Source: Microvirga terrestris (GTDB lineage Bacteria > Pseudomonadota > Alphaproteobacteria > Rhizobiales > Beijerinckiaceae). Taken from it: a stretch of DNA of 64,000 bases. Shown here piece by piece: positions 46,007 to 55,619 of the stretch (position 1 is its first letter; the number at the start of each line of letters is the position of its first letter). The stretch is from positions 248,001 through 312,000 of the forward strand of contig NZ_JADQDN010000006.1 of assembly GCF_015694425.1 (NCBI RefSeq). Direction: 5' to 3'. Made by a program: the position numbers and the translations under genes. The notes under the pieces are model-generated. The model saw only the letters and a list, made by a program, of their open reading frames with translations. It was not told where the DNA came from and did no database searches.

Positions 46007-47023
46007 CTAGCCTGCCAGCCGCGCGGTAAGCCGGCCGATGACACCTCTGATCGTGTCCCCGTCGGCACGGGCTGAGAAGGTGAGCGCCATGCGGTGCTTG
46101 AGCACCGGCTCGGCCAGCGCCACCACGTCGGCCAGCGAGGGCGCCACCCGGCCCTCGATGAGCGCACGGGCGCGCACAGCCAGCATCAGGGCCTGGCTGG
46201 CGCGGGGGCCAGGGCCCCACAGGATCTTGTCGCTCACGCCCTCGATCCGTTCCGCTTCCGGACGGGCCGAGCGCACGAGATCGAGGATCGCCTCGACGAC
46301 GCTCTCGCCCACGGGCAGACGGCGGACGAGGCGCTGGGCGTTCATGAGCGCCTCCGCGTTCATGACGGCGGTGGGCTTGTGATCCTCCACACCCGTCGTC
46401 TCGATCAGGATACGCCGCTCGGCTTCGCGGCTCGGGTAGCCGACGTCGATCTCCAGCAGGAAGCGGTCGAGCTGGGCCTCGGGGAGGGGATAGGTGCCCT
46501 CCTGCTCGATGGGGTTCTGCGTCGCCAGCACATGGAACGGCTTCGGCAGGTCGTGCCGCTCGCCGCCCACGGACACGTGATGCTCCTGCATGGCCTGCAA
46601 AAGGGCCGACTGGGTGCGGGGGCTGGCGCGGTTGATCTCGTCGGCCATGAGAAGCTGCGCGAAGACCGGCCCTTTCACGAACCGGAAGGAGCGGCGCCGG
46701 TCGGCGCCCTCGTCGAGAATCTCTGACCCTAGGATGTCGGACGGCATCAGGTCCGGGGTGAACTGGATGCGGCGGGCGTCCAACCCGAGCACGGTGCCCA
46801 AGGTGTCCACAAGTTTCGTTTTCGCGAGGCCCGGAACGCCCACCAAGAGGCCGTGTCCGCCGGCGAGCAGGGTGATCAGGGTAAGGTCCACCACGTCTTC
46901 CTGGCCGAAGATGACGCTGTGAATGGCCTCCCGGGCCCGGCCTACTGTCTCAAGCGTTGCCTCCGCGTTGCGGATGATCGCGTCGTCCAAGGCGGTGGGC
47001 GCTTGAGCAATGCTGGCCGTCAT
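46007..47023 (-). CDS. MoxR-family AAA+ ATPase
   Basis: A 338-residue ATPase with Walker A GVPGLAKTK, Walker B LLMADEINRASPRTQSALL, sensor motifs in HVLATQNPIEQEGTYPLPEA and the C-terminal lid region ending VIGRLTARLAG. MoxR proteins act as chaperones that fit metal or cofactor into partner proteins, often with VWA-domain partners; here the next three genes provide DUF58, BatA/DUF4159 and VWA-like partners. The start ATG at 47021-47023 has GGGAG upstream. It is the first gene of a four-gene operon. Confidence 0.92.
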   Translation of the reverse strand: MTASIAQAPTALDDAIIRNAEATLETVGRAREAIHSVIFGQEDVVDLTLITLLAGGHGLLVGVPGLAKTKLVDTLGTVLGLDARRIQFTPDLMPSDILGSEILDEGADRRRSFRFVKGPVFAQLLMADEINRASPRTQSALLQAMQEHHVSVGGERHDLPKPFHVLATQNPIEQEGTYPLPEAQLDRFLLEIDVGYPSREAERRILIETTGVEDHKPTAVMNAEALMNAQRLVRRLPVGESVVEAILDLVRSARPEAERIEGVSDKILWGPGPRASQALMLAVRARALIEGRVAPSLADVVALAEPVLKHRMALTFSARADGDTIRGVIGRLTARLAG

Positions 47024-47224
47024 GAGGTCATTCTCCCTCTCATACCCATGTGCCCCCGTTAGCTAGTCTGCCTTTGATCCTGGTCGATAAGCAAGGGTCG
47101 ATGCGCCGCAGCACAGAACCCGAGTGGAGTGGACGAGACAGCCGAGGACTCTATGCTCTAGGAAGTAACCATCGGCCGCCGTTCGTCGATCCCGAAAAGT
47201 GAAAAACATGTTCACGCTTGCGTC

Positions 47225-47824
47225 ATGACCGATCCCACGCCTCTCACCCCCGGAAGCGCCCTGGCCCGCCTGACGGAAGCGCTCGGGCCCGATTCAAAGC
47301 GCAAAGGCCCGCCTCCGGTCGAGCGCTGGAACCCGGCCTATTGCGGCGAGATTGACATGCGCATCGCGGCCGACGGAACGTGGCATTACATGGGCTCACC
47401 CATCAATCGGCCCGGTCTCGTGAAGCTGTTTTCGACGGTCCTGCGCAAGGACCCTGAACGGTACGTGCTCGTCACCCCAGTGGAGCGCGTCGGGATTACG
47501 GTGGAGGACGCGCCTTTCCTGGCCGTCGAGATGGCCGTGGAGGGTGAGGGGGAGAGCCGACAGATCGCGTTCCGCACCAATGTGGACGATCTCGTTCAGG
47601 TCGGGCTGGATCATCCACTCCGGTTCGAGCAGGACGCGAATGGCGGCATCAAGCCTTACATGAAAGTCCGCGGGGAATTGTGGGCTCTCGTGACGCGAAG
47701 CCTGGCCCTCGACCTGATTGCCATGGGCGTGGAAAAGACCGTCGATGGGGCGGCGACGTTCGGTATTCATGCAGGCGGCACCTTCTTCCCCATCGCTCCC
47801 GCGTCCGAATTGGGCCTCGCTTGA
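47225..47824 (+). CDS. DUF1285 domain protein
   Basis: A 199-residue protein of the DUF1285 family. Motifs include PAYCGEIDMRIAADGTWHYM and GSPINRPGLVKLFSTVLRKD. Family function is unknown; it is probably cytosolic, with no signal or membrane segment. Its stop shares a base with the next gene's ATG, so it is translationally coupled to the Nudix enzyme. A four-gene rightward operon follows (DUF1285, Nudix, DUF6111, cca). Confidence 0.9.
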   Translation: MTDPTPLTPGSALARLTEALGPDSKRKGPPPVERWNPAYCGEIDMRIAADGTWHYMGSPINRPGLVKLFSTVLRKDPERYVLVTPVERVGITVEDAPFLAVEMAVEGEGESRQIAFRTNVDDLVQVGLDHPLRFEQDANGGIKPYMKVRGELWALVTRSLALDLIAMGVEKTVDGAATFGIHAGGTFFPIAPASELGLA

Positions 47825-48462
47825 TGCGCCTTGCTCCCCATGATGAGCCAGACTTCCTGACCCTGGCGACCGAGCGGCTGCGGCCTGAACCGCCGCATGC
47901 GGAGGAGGCCCTGGCGAACCCGCGCGGCGATCACAGCCTCGACGATGTGCCGCTGGCCTATCCGCTCACGCCGAAGCCTGCCGCAGTTCTGGTGCCTGTG
48001 GTCATGCGCGACGAGCCGATGCTGCTTCTGACCGAACGCGCCGCGCATCTGCGCCAGCACTCGGGACAGATCGCCTTTCCCGGCGGCCGGGTCGATCCGA
48101 CCGATGCCTCGGTCCTGGACGCCGCCTGCCGCGAGGCCCAGGAAGAGATCGGCCTCGACAGCCGCTTCATCAGCCCGCTCGGCTACCTCGATCCCTATCT
48201 GTCCACGACGAATTATCTCGTGATGCCCGTGGTGGCCCGGGTCTCGCCCTCCTACACGTTGGCCATCAATCACGAGGAGGTGGCCGACGCCTTCGAGGTG
48301 CCGCTCAGCTTCCTCATGGATCCCGCGCGCCACGAGCTTCATTCCCGGGAATGGAAAGGAAGGCTGCGCCGCTACTATGCAATGCCCTATCAGGGGCGCT
48401 ACATCTGGGGCGTGACGGCGGGCATCATCCGCAACCTTTATGAGAGGCTCTACGGTTCATGA
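47824..48462 (+). CDS. CoA-diphosphatase-type Nudix hydrolase
   Basis: A 212-residue enzyme. The Nudix box is GGRVDPTDASVLDAACREAQ followed by EEIGL. The upstream LTERAAHLRQHSGQIAFPGG is the CoA-pyrophosphatase (NudL/YeaB) signature. It is expected to split coenzyme A into phosphopantetheine and 3',5'-ADP. The start overlaps the DUF1285 stop by one base. Confidence 0.92.
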   Translation: MRLAPHDEPDFLTLATERLRPEPPHAEEALANPRGDHSLDDVPLAYPLTPKPAAVLVPVVMRDEPMLLLTERAAHLRQHSGQIAFPGGRVDPTDASVLDAACREAQEEIGLDSRFISPLGYLDPYLSTTNYLVMPVVARVSPSYTLAINHEEVADAFEVPLSFLMDPARHELHSREWKGRLRRYYAMPYQGRYIWGVTAGIIRNLYERLYGS

Positions 48463-48716
48463 CGCGGGCAGTCATTCAGGGTTTGGTGCTGTTCCTGCTG
48501 CCCTTTGTCCTTTTCGGCGCCTACCTGGTCATTCGTCGGCGCAATCCGCTGCTCTGGTCGCACTGGAGCAGCCAGTCCGCCTGGCTCACGATTGCGGGCT
48601 TGGGCTTCGTGGTCATTTCGCTGATCGTGACAGCCCTCCTCGAGGAGCGCCAGACAGGCGCCTATGTGCCGACGCATATGGAGAACGGTCGCGTCGTTCC
48701 GGGACATTTTCAGTGA
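48459..48716 (+). CDS. DUF6111 family small membrane protein
   Basis: An 85-residue protein with two transmembrane helices (VLFLLPFVLFGAYLVI and LTIAGLGFVVISLIVTALL) separated by a basic loop with WSHWSSQSAW, and a short hydrophilic tail. It matches the uncharacterised DUF6111 family found between the Nudix and cca genes in Hyphomicrobiales. It overlaps both neighbours by 4 bases. Confidence 0.88.
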   Translation: MTRAVIQGLVLFLLPFVLFGAYLVIRRRNPLLWSHWSSQSAWLTIAGLGFVVISLIVTALLEERQTGAYVPTHMENGRVVPGHFQ

Positions 48717-49954
48717 CGGAAACCTTGAATCGACAGGCGCTGACGAGCCTTCTCCAGCGCCCTGAACTGCGCCGCCTTCTTGAGGTTTTCAATGACGCGG
48801 CTGAGGAGACACGCATTGTGGGCGGCGCCGTGCGCAATGCCCTGCTCGGACACCCCGTGACCGAAGTGGATTGCACCACGACTATGCTGCCCGACGCTAT
48901 CATGGCGCGGGCGAAGCGGGCCGGGTTCAAGGCGGTGCCCACAGGGATCGAACACGGCACGATCACTGTAATCGTCAACGGTGAGCCCTTCGAAATCACT
49001 ACCCTGCGCGAGGATGTGGAAACCGACGGCCGTCATGCCGTAGTGCATTTCGGACACGATTTCGTGCGCGATGCCAGAAGGCGGGATTTCACCATTAATG
49101 CCCTGTCCCTCGGGATCGACGGGCATCTTTACGATTATACCGGAGGCGAGGCGGATCTCGCCGCCCGGCGGGTGCGCTTCATCGGCGAGGCCCGTACCAG
49201 GATCCGCGAGGATTACCTTCGCATCATGCGGTTCTTCCGCTTCCATGCGGAATATGCGCAAGGCGAACCCGATGCCGAGGGCCTAGCCGCCTCGGGAGCC
49301 GAGCGGCAAGGGCTCACCATCCTGTCGAAGGAGAGGATCCGGCACGAATTTCTCAAACTTCTCGTCGCGAAGCGGGCCACGGAGACGATCCGCATTCTCG
49401 GGGATCACGGTTTCCTCACCGGGCTTCTCGGTGGCGTCACCGAATTTGGCCGCTTCAGGCGCGTGGCCGCCGATGACCAGGACAACCCTGTCGCGATCTG
49501 GCGTCTTGCTGCCCTTGCCGTGATGGTGGAGGAAGATGCGGAACGCCTGCGGGAACAGCTTCGGCTGTCCAATAACGAGCACAGGGAGCTCGTCGCCTAT
49601 TCCAGGCTTCTCAGCCTTCTCAAGACCTGGGCCCTGCCGCTCGATGTCGCAACCATCCGCCGCCTGGTGGCGGATCACGAGCCCGAGGCTCTCGGAGTGG
49701 TTCTCGCCGCGACAGCCGGGGAGCCGGCTCCGATTGTTCATCAGGACGCCCGCGATGCGCTTGCGCGCTACCGTAACGGCGCCGAGCCCGTGCCGATCTT
49801 CCCCCTGCGTGGGGCTGACTTCGTCGAGGGCGGCGTTCCGAAGGGCCCAAAGATCGGCGAGATGCTCGCCCGTGCCCGGCAGGCTTGGCTGGCCGAGGGA
49901 TGCCGCACGGATGAAGCCTATGCGAGGAAGTTGCTCAATCGGGTGCTGAAGTAG
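48713..49954 (+). CDS. cca: CCA tRNA nucleotidyltransferase
   Basis: A 413-residue class II nucleotidyltransferase that adds or repairs the 3' CCA of tRNAs. RIVGGAVRNALLGHPV is the nucleotide-binding loop. The metal site reads E-V-D instead of the usual D-x-D (VTEVDCTTT), an unusual but conservative change. Later motifs are RDARRRDFTINALSLGIDG, EDYLRIMRFFRFHAEY and RIRHEFLKLL. A GTG at 48713-48715 overlaps the DUF6111 stop as GTGA and gives a normal N-terminus; the open frame extends further but is a shadow. It is the last gene of the operon. Confidence 0.9.
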   Translation: MTETLNRQALTSLLQRPELRRLLEVFNDAAEETRIVGGAVRNALLGHPVTEVDCTTTMLPDAIMARAKRAGFKAVPTGIEHGTITVIVNGEPFEITTLREDVETDGRHAVVHFGHDFVRDARRRDFTINALSLGIDGHLYDYTGGEADLAARRVRFIGEARTRIREDYLRIMRFFRFHAEYAQGEPDAEGLAASGAERQGLTILSKERIRHEFLKLLVAKRATETIRILGDHGFLTGLLGGVTEFGRFRRVAADDQDNPVAIWRLAALAVMVEEDAERLREQLRLSNNEHRELVAYSRLLSLLKTWALPLDVATIRRLVADHEPEALGVVLAATAGEPAPIVHQDARDALARYRNGAEPVPIFPLRGADFVEGGVPKGPKIGEMLARARQAWLAEGCRTDEAYARKLLNRVLK

Positions 49955-50437
49955 GCTTAGGTTGCCGTCGTCTTGGACGGAATGAAGTGCAGATCCGGGA
50001 TACCGTGCAGAAGAGAGTGCAGGTTTTCCCTCTCCCGTAGGGAGGAGAGAGGAAGATCAATGTTCTTATTTTGTTCTTGACAATTCTCCTAAGCTGGGCT
50101 ATAGCTGGGGACATCCTCGCCCGACGAGGGGCGCGCTCGCGAGGCGTCGCAAGAGTGGGGCGAGGAGCGGTCCCGCCGCAGGCCTCGCACGCCTGTGATC
50201 GCGGGTGGCCGATCCTGGCTTGATCCAGGTCCGCTGAAACAAACCGCGCGTGACGAGCAGCTTGGCTCTCACATTTCCCACACCCATCGAGCCGGGCTGC
50301 CCGCCACGCCTCCCTCGATCCACCTTCAGGCTCGCAGCCCAACGGCTGCAGGCCCCAAGGTGCTGGCTTTTTGACACGCCGCCCACCCGCGTCATCCCGG
50401 ATCTCGCTCCGCTCGTCCGGGATGACGAGTTCTTGTT
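49955..50437. other. Long gene-free region between cca and hemF
   Basis: About 480 bases. It holds a palindrome at 50391-50426 (GTCATCCCGGA / TCCGGGATGAC with a 14-base loop), a form seen at many positions in related genomes as an intergenic repeat. The part from 50100 to 50380 is G/C-rich and carries open frames of up to 98 codons on the leftward strand without family similarity. It looks like a repeat-derived intergenic element; it may also act as the hemF terminator, although a T-tract is missing. Confidence 0.5.
50391..50426. repeat. Palindromic repeat downstream of hemF
   Basis: GTCATCCCGGA, 14 bases, TCCGGGATGAC: an 11-bp stem. The centre TCTCGCTCCGCTCG is itself partly symmetric. It may be a REP-like unit. 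Confidence 0.55.
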
Positions 50438-51334
50438 TTAAGGCCACCTCACCGTCGGCGGCATGGAGGACAGGATCGAGGCGATGTTGCCGCCGGTCTT
50501 CAGGCCGAAGATGGTGCCCCGGTCGTAGAGCAGGTTGAACTCCACATAGCGTCCGCGCCGGACCTGCTGCTCGACCCGATCTTCTTCCGTCCAGGGCTTG
50601 CTGACGTTGCGGCGGACGATCTCGGGATAGACCTTGAGGAAGGCCTCGCCCACATTGCGTGTGAAGGCGAAATCCTCGTCCGGGTTTTCGGTCCAGTGAT
50701 AGTCGTAAAAGATGCCGCCGATGCCGCGCGGCTCGTTGCGGTGCTTCAGGAAGAAGTACTCGTCGCACCATTTCTTGTATTTCTCATAAGATCCTTCCGG
50801 CGCGTGGGCGCTGCAGGCCTGTTCCATGGCTCCATGGAACAGGATTGTGTCCGGGTCTTCCTGCGTGCGCCGTCTTTCGAGCACGGGGGTGAGGTCCGCC
50901 CCGCCGCCGAACCAAGGCTTCGTGGTGACGACAAAGCGGGTGTTCATGTGAACGGTCGGCACGTTTGGATTCCAGGGATGGGCAATGAGCGATATGCCGC
51001 CGGCCCAGAAGCGTGGGTCCTGGTCGGAACCTGGGATCTGGCCGCGAAACTCGGGCGCGAATTCGCCGTGGACGGTCGAGACGTGGACGCCCACCTTCTC
51101 GAACACGCGGCCCTTCATCATCGACATGACGCCTCCGCCGCCGGGAATGCCGCTGTGATCCTTGCGTTCCCAGGGCGTGCGCACGAAGCGGCCGGGCTCC
51201 GCGGCTTCCGGGGGGAGGGGGGCCGTCACCTCGTCCTCCAGCGCCTCGAAAGCGGTGCAGATGCGGTCGCGCAGCAGCGCAAACCAGACAGGGGCTTCGG
51301 TCTGCAGGCGCGCGACGGCGGCTTGATCGGTCAT
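50438..51334 (-). CDS. hemF: Oxygen-dependent coproporphyrinogen III oxidase
   Basis: A 298-residue haem-biosynthesis enzyme converting coproporphyrinogen III to protoporphyrinogen IX. Strong motifs are [43 protein letters not shown], the active-site region [20 protein letters not shown] and [13 protein letters not shown]. The ATG at 51332-51334 (MTDQAAVAR) is chosen; an earlier start (51349) is possible. It follows trmL with 11 bases between. Confidence 0.93.
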   Translation of the reverse strand: MTDQAAVARLQTEAPVWFALLRDRICTAFEALEDEVTAPLPPEAAEPGRFVRTPWERKDHSGIPGGGGVMSMMKGRVFEKVGVHVSTVHGEFAPEFRGQIPGSDQDPRFWAGGISLIAHPWNPNVPTVHMNTRFVVTTKPWFGGGADLTPVLERRRTQEDPDTILFHGAMEQACSAHAPEGSYEKYKKWCDEYFFLKHRNEPRGIGGIFYDYHWTENPDEDFAFTRNVGEAFLKVYPEIVRRNVSKPWTEEDRVEQQVRRGRYVEFNLLYDRGTIFGLKTGGNIASILSSMPPTVRWP

Positions 51335-51345
51335 CAGGTCTGGCC

Positions 51346-51825
51346 TCACATCTCGGAAGGGGCGGGATTGGGGAACGAACGGGTCTGCCGCAGGGCCTCG
51401 CCCAGGATCATGGCGGCGGTCACGGCCACGTTGAGCGACCGCATGCCGGGCTGCATGGGGATCAGGATCCTCGCATCGGCCGCTGCATGAACCTCTTCCG
51501 GCACGCCCGCGGATTCCCGGCCGACCAAGATGATGTCATCGGGCTGGTAAATGAAATCCGCATAGGGGATCGCCCCCTTGGTGGTGGCGAGGACGAGACG
51601 CCCTCCGGTCTCCTGCCGCCATGCTTCGAAGGCCCGCCAGGAGATGTGTCGGTTGATCGTTGCATGGCTGAGGTAGTCCATGCCGGAGCGGCGCAGATTG
51701 CGGTCGGAAACGTCAAAGGCCGCAGGTTCGATGATCTCGACCGGAACGCCGAGGCAGGCTGCAAGGCGCAGCATGGTGCCGGTGTTCTGCGGGATGTCCG
51801 GCTGGTAGATGGCAAGACGGGGCAT
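51346..51825 (-). CDS. trmL: tRNA (cytidine/uridine-2'-O-)-methyltransferase TrmL
   Basis: A 159-residue SPOUT methyltransferase modifying position 34 of leucine tRNAs. [20 protein letters not shown] at the start, [13 protein letters not shown] as the AdoMet knot and [20 protein letters not shown] at the end are typical. The ATG at 51823-51825 is the family start. It is co-directional with hemF and diverges from the cytochrome bc1 operon. Confidence 0.92.
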   Translation of the reverse strand: MPRLAIYQPDIPQNTGTMLRLAACLGVPVEIIEPAAFDVSDRNLRRSGMDYLSHATINRHISWRAFEAWRQETGGRLVLATTKGAIPYADFIYQPDDIILVGRESAGVPEEVHAAADARILIPMQPGMRSLNVAVTAAMILGEALRQTRSFPNPAPSEM

Positions 51826-52096
51826 GGCTTCGTCATCGTGGCAACGCGCCCCGCCGTCAAGGGAGCGCCTTGTGGGCTCATGGGTCGGCGGCATTTTGAG
51901 GCACAGGCTGGAACAACTCCAATCCGGCTATGGACAGGCGGGCTTGACCGTGCCAAAGAGCCACCGCGCGGCGACTCCCAGTCGCATTGCGCGCGCGTTG
52001 TCGTGTTCCATATCGGAATGCGTGAGCCGAATGCTTGGGTTTCCAATGCATTGCCGATGCGCGGTTCTCGTTTTTTGACCAATGCTGGAGAGCCAA

Positions 52097-52645
52097 GTGG
52101 CCGAGACCACCACTCATGTCGCTGAGCCGACACGGCGCGATTTCCTCTATATCGCCACGGGCGCAGCCGCCGCGATCGGCGGAGCCACCCTGGTGTGGCC
52201 CTTCGTCCAGTCCCTGGCGCCCGACGCGGCGACGGTGGCTGCCGGCGCGCCCGTCGAGGTCGACCTGACCCCCATTGCCGAAGGCCAGATCGTGAAAGTC
52301 TTCTGGCGCGGCAAGCTAATCTTCATCCGCCACCGCACCCCGGACGAGATCAAGGCCGCTCAGGATGTGAACGTCGCATCGCTGCGCGATCCGCAGCCCG
52401 ACGCGGCCCGCGTGAAGGACGGCAAGTCGCAGTGGCTCGTGGTCTACGGCAACTGCACACATCTCGGCTGCGTCCCGCTCGGTCAGCAGGGCGAGTATCA
52501 CGGATGGTTCTGCCCCTGCCACGGCTCGGTGTTCGACACTTCCGGCCGCGTCCGCGGCGGTCCGGCACCCATCAATCTGCCGATCCCGCCTTATGCCTTC
52601 GAGTCCGACACGAAGGTCATCATCGGCCAAGAAGCCACGGCGTAA
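52097..52645 (+). CDS. petA: Cytochrome bc1 Rieske iron-sulfur subunit
   Basis: A 182-residue subunit of the ubinol:cytochrome c reductase. A twin-arginine motif [14 protein letters not shown] starts the membrane anchor. The [2Fe-2S] ligands are CTHLGC and CPCHGS, with [16 protein letters not shown] at the end. Two starts are possible: ATG 52082, with no Shine-Dalgarno, and GTG 52097, with CTGGAGAG upstream; GTG gives the usual MAETTTH N-terminus and is preferred. It is the first gene of petABC. Confidence 0.93.
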   Translation: MAETTTHVAEPTRRDFLYIATGAAAAIGGATLVWPFVQSLAPDAATVAAGAPVEVDLTPIAEGQIVKVFWRGKLIFIRHRTPDEIKAAQDVNVASLRDPQPDAARVKDGKSQWLVVYGNCTHLGCVPLGQQGEYHGWFCPCHGSVFDTSGRVRGGPAPINLPIPPYAFESDTKVIIGQEATA

Positions 52646-52670
52646 CCTAAGCGACGATCAGGCGATACAC

Positions 52671-53951
52671 ATGAGCCAGCATCCCACAACATACGTTCCC
52701 AAGAGCGCCTTCGGCCGGTGGTTCGAGAGCCGCCTGCCGGTCGCGGGTCTTGTCCATTCGTCCTTCGTCGCCTTCCCGGTGCCGAGGAACCTGACCTATT
52801 TCTGGACCTTCGGCGCCATCCTGGCCTTCATGCTCGTCGCGCAGATCGTGACCGGCGTGTTCCTGGCGATGTACTACACGCCGAATGCCGCCATGGCGTT
52901 CCAGTCCGTCGAACACATCATGCGCGACGTGAACTATGGCTGGCTGATCCGCTACCTGCATGCCAACGGCGCGTCGATGTTCTTCATCGCCGTCTACATC
53001 CATATCTTCCGGAACTTCTACTACGGCTCCTACAAGGCGCCCCGCGAGGTTCTGTACATCCTCGGCGTGATCATCTTCATCCTCATGATGGCCACCGCCT
53101 TCATGGGCTACGTGCTTCCCTGGGGCCAGATGAGCTTCTGGGGCGCCACCGTGATCACCAACCTGTTCTCGGCGATCCCGCTCGTCGGCGAGACCATCGT
53201 CAGCTACCTCTGGGGCGGCTATTCGGTGGGCAACCCGACGCTCAACCGCTTCTTCTCCCTGCACTACCTGCTGCCCTTCATGATCGCGGGCGTCGTCGCC
53301 CTTCACATCTGGGCTCTGCACGTTCCGGGCCAGAACAACCCGACCGGGATCCCGATCAAGTCGGGCAAGGACGCGGTTCCCTTCACGCCCTATGCCACGA
53401 TCAAGGACATCTTCGCTGTCGTCGTGTTCATGGTCTTCTTCGCCTATTGGGTGTTCTACATGCCGAACTATCTCGGCCATGCGGACAACTATATCCCGGC
53501 GAATCCGGCCGTGACGCCGTCCCACATCGTGCCGGAGTGGTATTTCCTGCCGTTCTACGCGATCCTGCGCGCCATCCCCGACAAGCTCGGCGGCGTCATC
53601 GCCATGGGCGCGGCCATCGTGATCTGGGTGTTCATGCCCTGGCTCGACACCTCGAAGGTGCGCTCCACCGCCTACCGCCCCCTCTACAAGCAGTTCTTCT
53701 GGGTCTTCGTAGGCGTCTGCCTCGTGCTCGGCTGGCTGGGCTCCCGCCCGGCGGAAGGCTGGTACGTGATCGCGTCCCAGATCTGCACAGTCTACTACTT
53801 CGCCCACTTCCTGATCGTCCTTCCGGTGCTCGGCTTCGTCGAGCGTCCGCTGCCGCTGCCAAATTCGATCCTCGAATCCGTCATGGGCGTGCAGAAGGGC
53901 GGGGCTGGCATGCCGGCCGGCGCCAATGCCGAGCCGCAGTCCAAGGGCTGA
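52671..53951 (+). CDS. petB: Cytochrome bc1 cytochrome b subunit
   Basis: A 426-residue integral membrane protein with eight helices. The quinol-oxidation motif [13 protein letters not shown], the haem histidine pairs ([20 protein letters not shown]), and [19 protein letters not shown] are all visible. The ATG at 52671 gives the normal N-terminus ([12 protein letters not shown]). It lies 25 bases after petA. Confidence 0.95.
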   Translation: MSQHPTTYVPKSAFGRWFESRLPVAGLVHSSFVAFPVPRNLTYFWTFGAILAFMLVAQIVTGVFLAMYYTPNAAMAFQSVEHIMRDVNYGWLIRYLHANGASMFFIAVYIHIFRNFYYGSYKAPREVLYILGVIIFILMMATAFMGYVLPWGQMSFWGATVITNLFSAIPLVGETIVSYLWGGYSVGNPTLNRFFSLHYLLPFMIAGVVALHIWALHVPGQNNPTGIPIKSGKDAVPFTPYATIKDIFAVVVFMVFFAYWVFYMPNYLGHADNYIPANPAVTPSHIVPEWYFLPFYAILRAIPDKLGGVIAMGAAIVIWVFMPWLDTSKVRSTAYRPLYKQFFWVFVGVCLVLGWLGSRPAEGWYVIASQICTVYYFAHFLIVLPVLGFVERPLPLPNSILESVMGVQKGGAGMPAGANAEPQSKG

Positions 53952-53974
53952 ACGGAAGCGTTGAGGAAAACATC

Positions 53975-54859
53975 ATGATGAAGCGTACCCTTCTCATCGC
54001 TGCGGCCGTTCTCGGCCTCCACGCTCCGGCCTTCGCTGCCGGCGAGACTCCGGTCCCGCCGCAGCTCAAGTGGAGCTTCCAGGGGCCGTTCGGCACCTTC
54101 GACCGGGCCCAGCTCCAGCGCGGCTTCAAGGTCTACCGGGAGGTTTGCGCCTCCTGCCATGGCCTGAGCTACGTGGCGTTCCGCAATCTGGCGCAGCCCG
54201 GCGGCCCGGAGTTCTCCGAGGCTCAGGTTCGTGCGCTTGCAGCCGAGTACAAGATCCAGGACGGCCCGAACGAGGCCGGCGACATGTTCGAGCGTCCCGG
54301 CCGTGCGGCCGACCGCTTCCCGTCCCCGTTCCCGAACGAGAACGCGGCGGCTGCAGCCAACGGCGGCAAGGCTCCGCCGGATCTGTCGCTGATGGCCAAG
54401 GCCCGTACCTACGAGCGCGGCTTCCCCTGGTGGATCACCGACGTGTTCCGCCAGTATTCGGAAAACGGCGCCGATTACGTCACAGCTCTGCTCAACGGCT
54501 ACGAGGAGGCTCCTGCGGGCTTCACGGTGCCTGCCGGCGGTCACTACAATCACTACTATCCGGGCCACGTAATCGCGATGCCGAAGCCGCTCAGCGACGG
54601 CCAGGTCGAGTACCCGAAAAACGAAGCCGGCCAGCCTCAGGTTCCAGAGACGGTCGAGCAGTATGCCCGCGACGTGACGGCCTTCCTCACTTGGAGTGCG
54701 GAGCCCCATCTCGAGGCCCGCAAGCGCCTTGGCTTCCAGGTCATGCTGTTCCTGATCGTGCTCGCAGGCCTACTTTACTTCACCAAGAAGAAGGTTTGGG
54801 CCCGGGTGGGCGGCGAGGTCGAAGGCCACGCTACACCGCCGATGACGCACAACCCCTAA
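53975..54859 (+). CDS. petC: Cytochrome bc1 cytochrome c1 subunit
   Basis: A 294-residue membrane-anchored cytochrome c1. The signal peptide is MMKRTLLIAAAVLGLHAPAF; the haem site is VCASCHGLSYVAF, with the Met ligand probably in HVIAMPKPLSDGQ. The C-terminal anchor is QVMLFLIVLAGLLYFTKKK. The ATG at 53975 has GAGGAAAAC upstream. It completes the petABC operon; a strong terminator follows. Confidence 0.95.
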   Translation: MMKRTLLIAAAVLGLHAPAFAAGETPVPPQLKWSFQGPFGTFDRAQLQRGFKVYREVCASCHGLSYVAFRNLAQPGGPEFSEAQVRALAAEYKIQDGPNEAGDMFERPGRAADRFPSPFPNENAAAAANGGKAPPDLSLMAKARTYERGFPWWITDVFRQYSENGADYVTALLNGYEEAPAGFTVPAGGHYNHYYPGHVIAMPKPLSDGQVEYPKNEAGQPQVPETVEQYARDVTAFLTWSAEPHLEARKRLGFQVMLFLIVLAGLLYFTKKKVWARVGGEVEGHATPPMTHNP

Positions 54860-54873
54860 GAACCAACGATCAA

Positions 54874-54892
54874 GGCCCCGGGTTCCGGGGCC
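54874..54892 (+). terminator. Intrinsic terminator of petABC
   Basis: GGCCCCGG-GTT-CCGGGGCC followed by TTTTTCTTG, a textbook terminator 14 bases after the petC stop. Confidence 0.9.
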
Positions 54893-54905
54893 TTTTTCTT
54901 GTCAG

Positions 54906-55556
54906 ATGATACATCTTGGAAGCAGCCCTATCTCGGTGCCCATGCTGCAGACGATCGCCGACGACATCTGGGGGCTGCCCTGCCTCGCCTATCACGTTCA
55001 GCCGAGCCTTCAGCCTGAAACCCGCGAAGCCTTCGAGGAGGTGCAGCGGGCCATCGTCGAGCGCTGGCCCGAGCCTTTGCATGTAGGCCCCAAGCACGGG
55101 CTGCATGTTACCATCTATCCGCTGGTTCCGGTGAAGGGGTCCTTCGACAAGGACGCGTACTGGCAGGGCATCGCCCGTCAAAGCCAGAGCCTCTTGAAGG
55201 ATCTCTGCACCGGGCATCAGCCCTTGGAACTGCGCTTCACCCGGCTCAAGGTTACAGATACCGCCATAATCGCGACTGCGACCGAGGCAAGCGGCTTGAT
55301 CGGTGCCATTCGGGATCGGATCGTCAGCGACATCCCGCCGCCGCCCGGTCATAAGCCGATCTTCTACGATCTGATCCACACGACCTTGGCCCGCTACCCG
55401 ACGGGAGCCGCCATTCCGGACGATGTGGTCAGGCGTGTCGAGAGCTTGCCCGTCTCCATCACGGCGCCGGTGACGCGCATCAGGCTCGTTCGCGAGTCGC
55501 TCTTTCCCTGTCTCGTGACCGACGAGATCGCCTCGATCCCGCTGATCGCGAGGTGA
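54906..55556 (+). CDS. 2H phosphoesterase-like protein (2'-5' RNA ligase superfamily)
   Basis: A 216-residue protein. Two H-x-T motifs, H67-V-T in KHGLHVTIYPLVP and H158-T-T in YDLIHTTLARYP, about 90 residues apart, are the hallmark of 2H phosphoesterases, which act on cyclic phosphate ends or 2'-5' linked RNA. The substrate is unknown. The start may be 54906 or the ATG at 54942 (MLQTIADD). It lies immediately after the petABC terminator and before mtnP. Confidence 0.75.
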   Translation: MIHLGSSPISVPMLQTIADDIWGLPCLAYHVQPSLQPETREAFEEVQRAIVERWPEPLHVGPKHGLHVTIYPLVPVKGSFDKDAYWQGIARQSQSLLKDLCTGHQPLELRFTRLKVTDTAIIATATEASGLIGAIRDRIVSDIPPPPGHKPIFYDLIHTTLARYPTGAAIPDDVVRRVESLPVSITAPVTRIRLVRESLFPCLVTDEIASIPLIAR

Positions 55557-55619
55557 GGCTTGGGACGTAGGCCATCCTCGGTTATGACAGGGCGCAACAG
55601 CTGGGCAGATGAGGGCAAA

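Noticed and set aside
50099..50395. A 98-codon minus-strand frame between cca and hemF
   Set aside because: It is G/C-rich repeat-like sequence with no family match; its composition alone explains the open frame.
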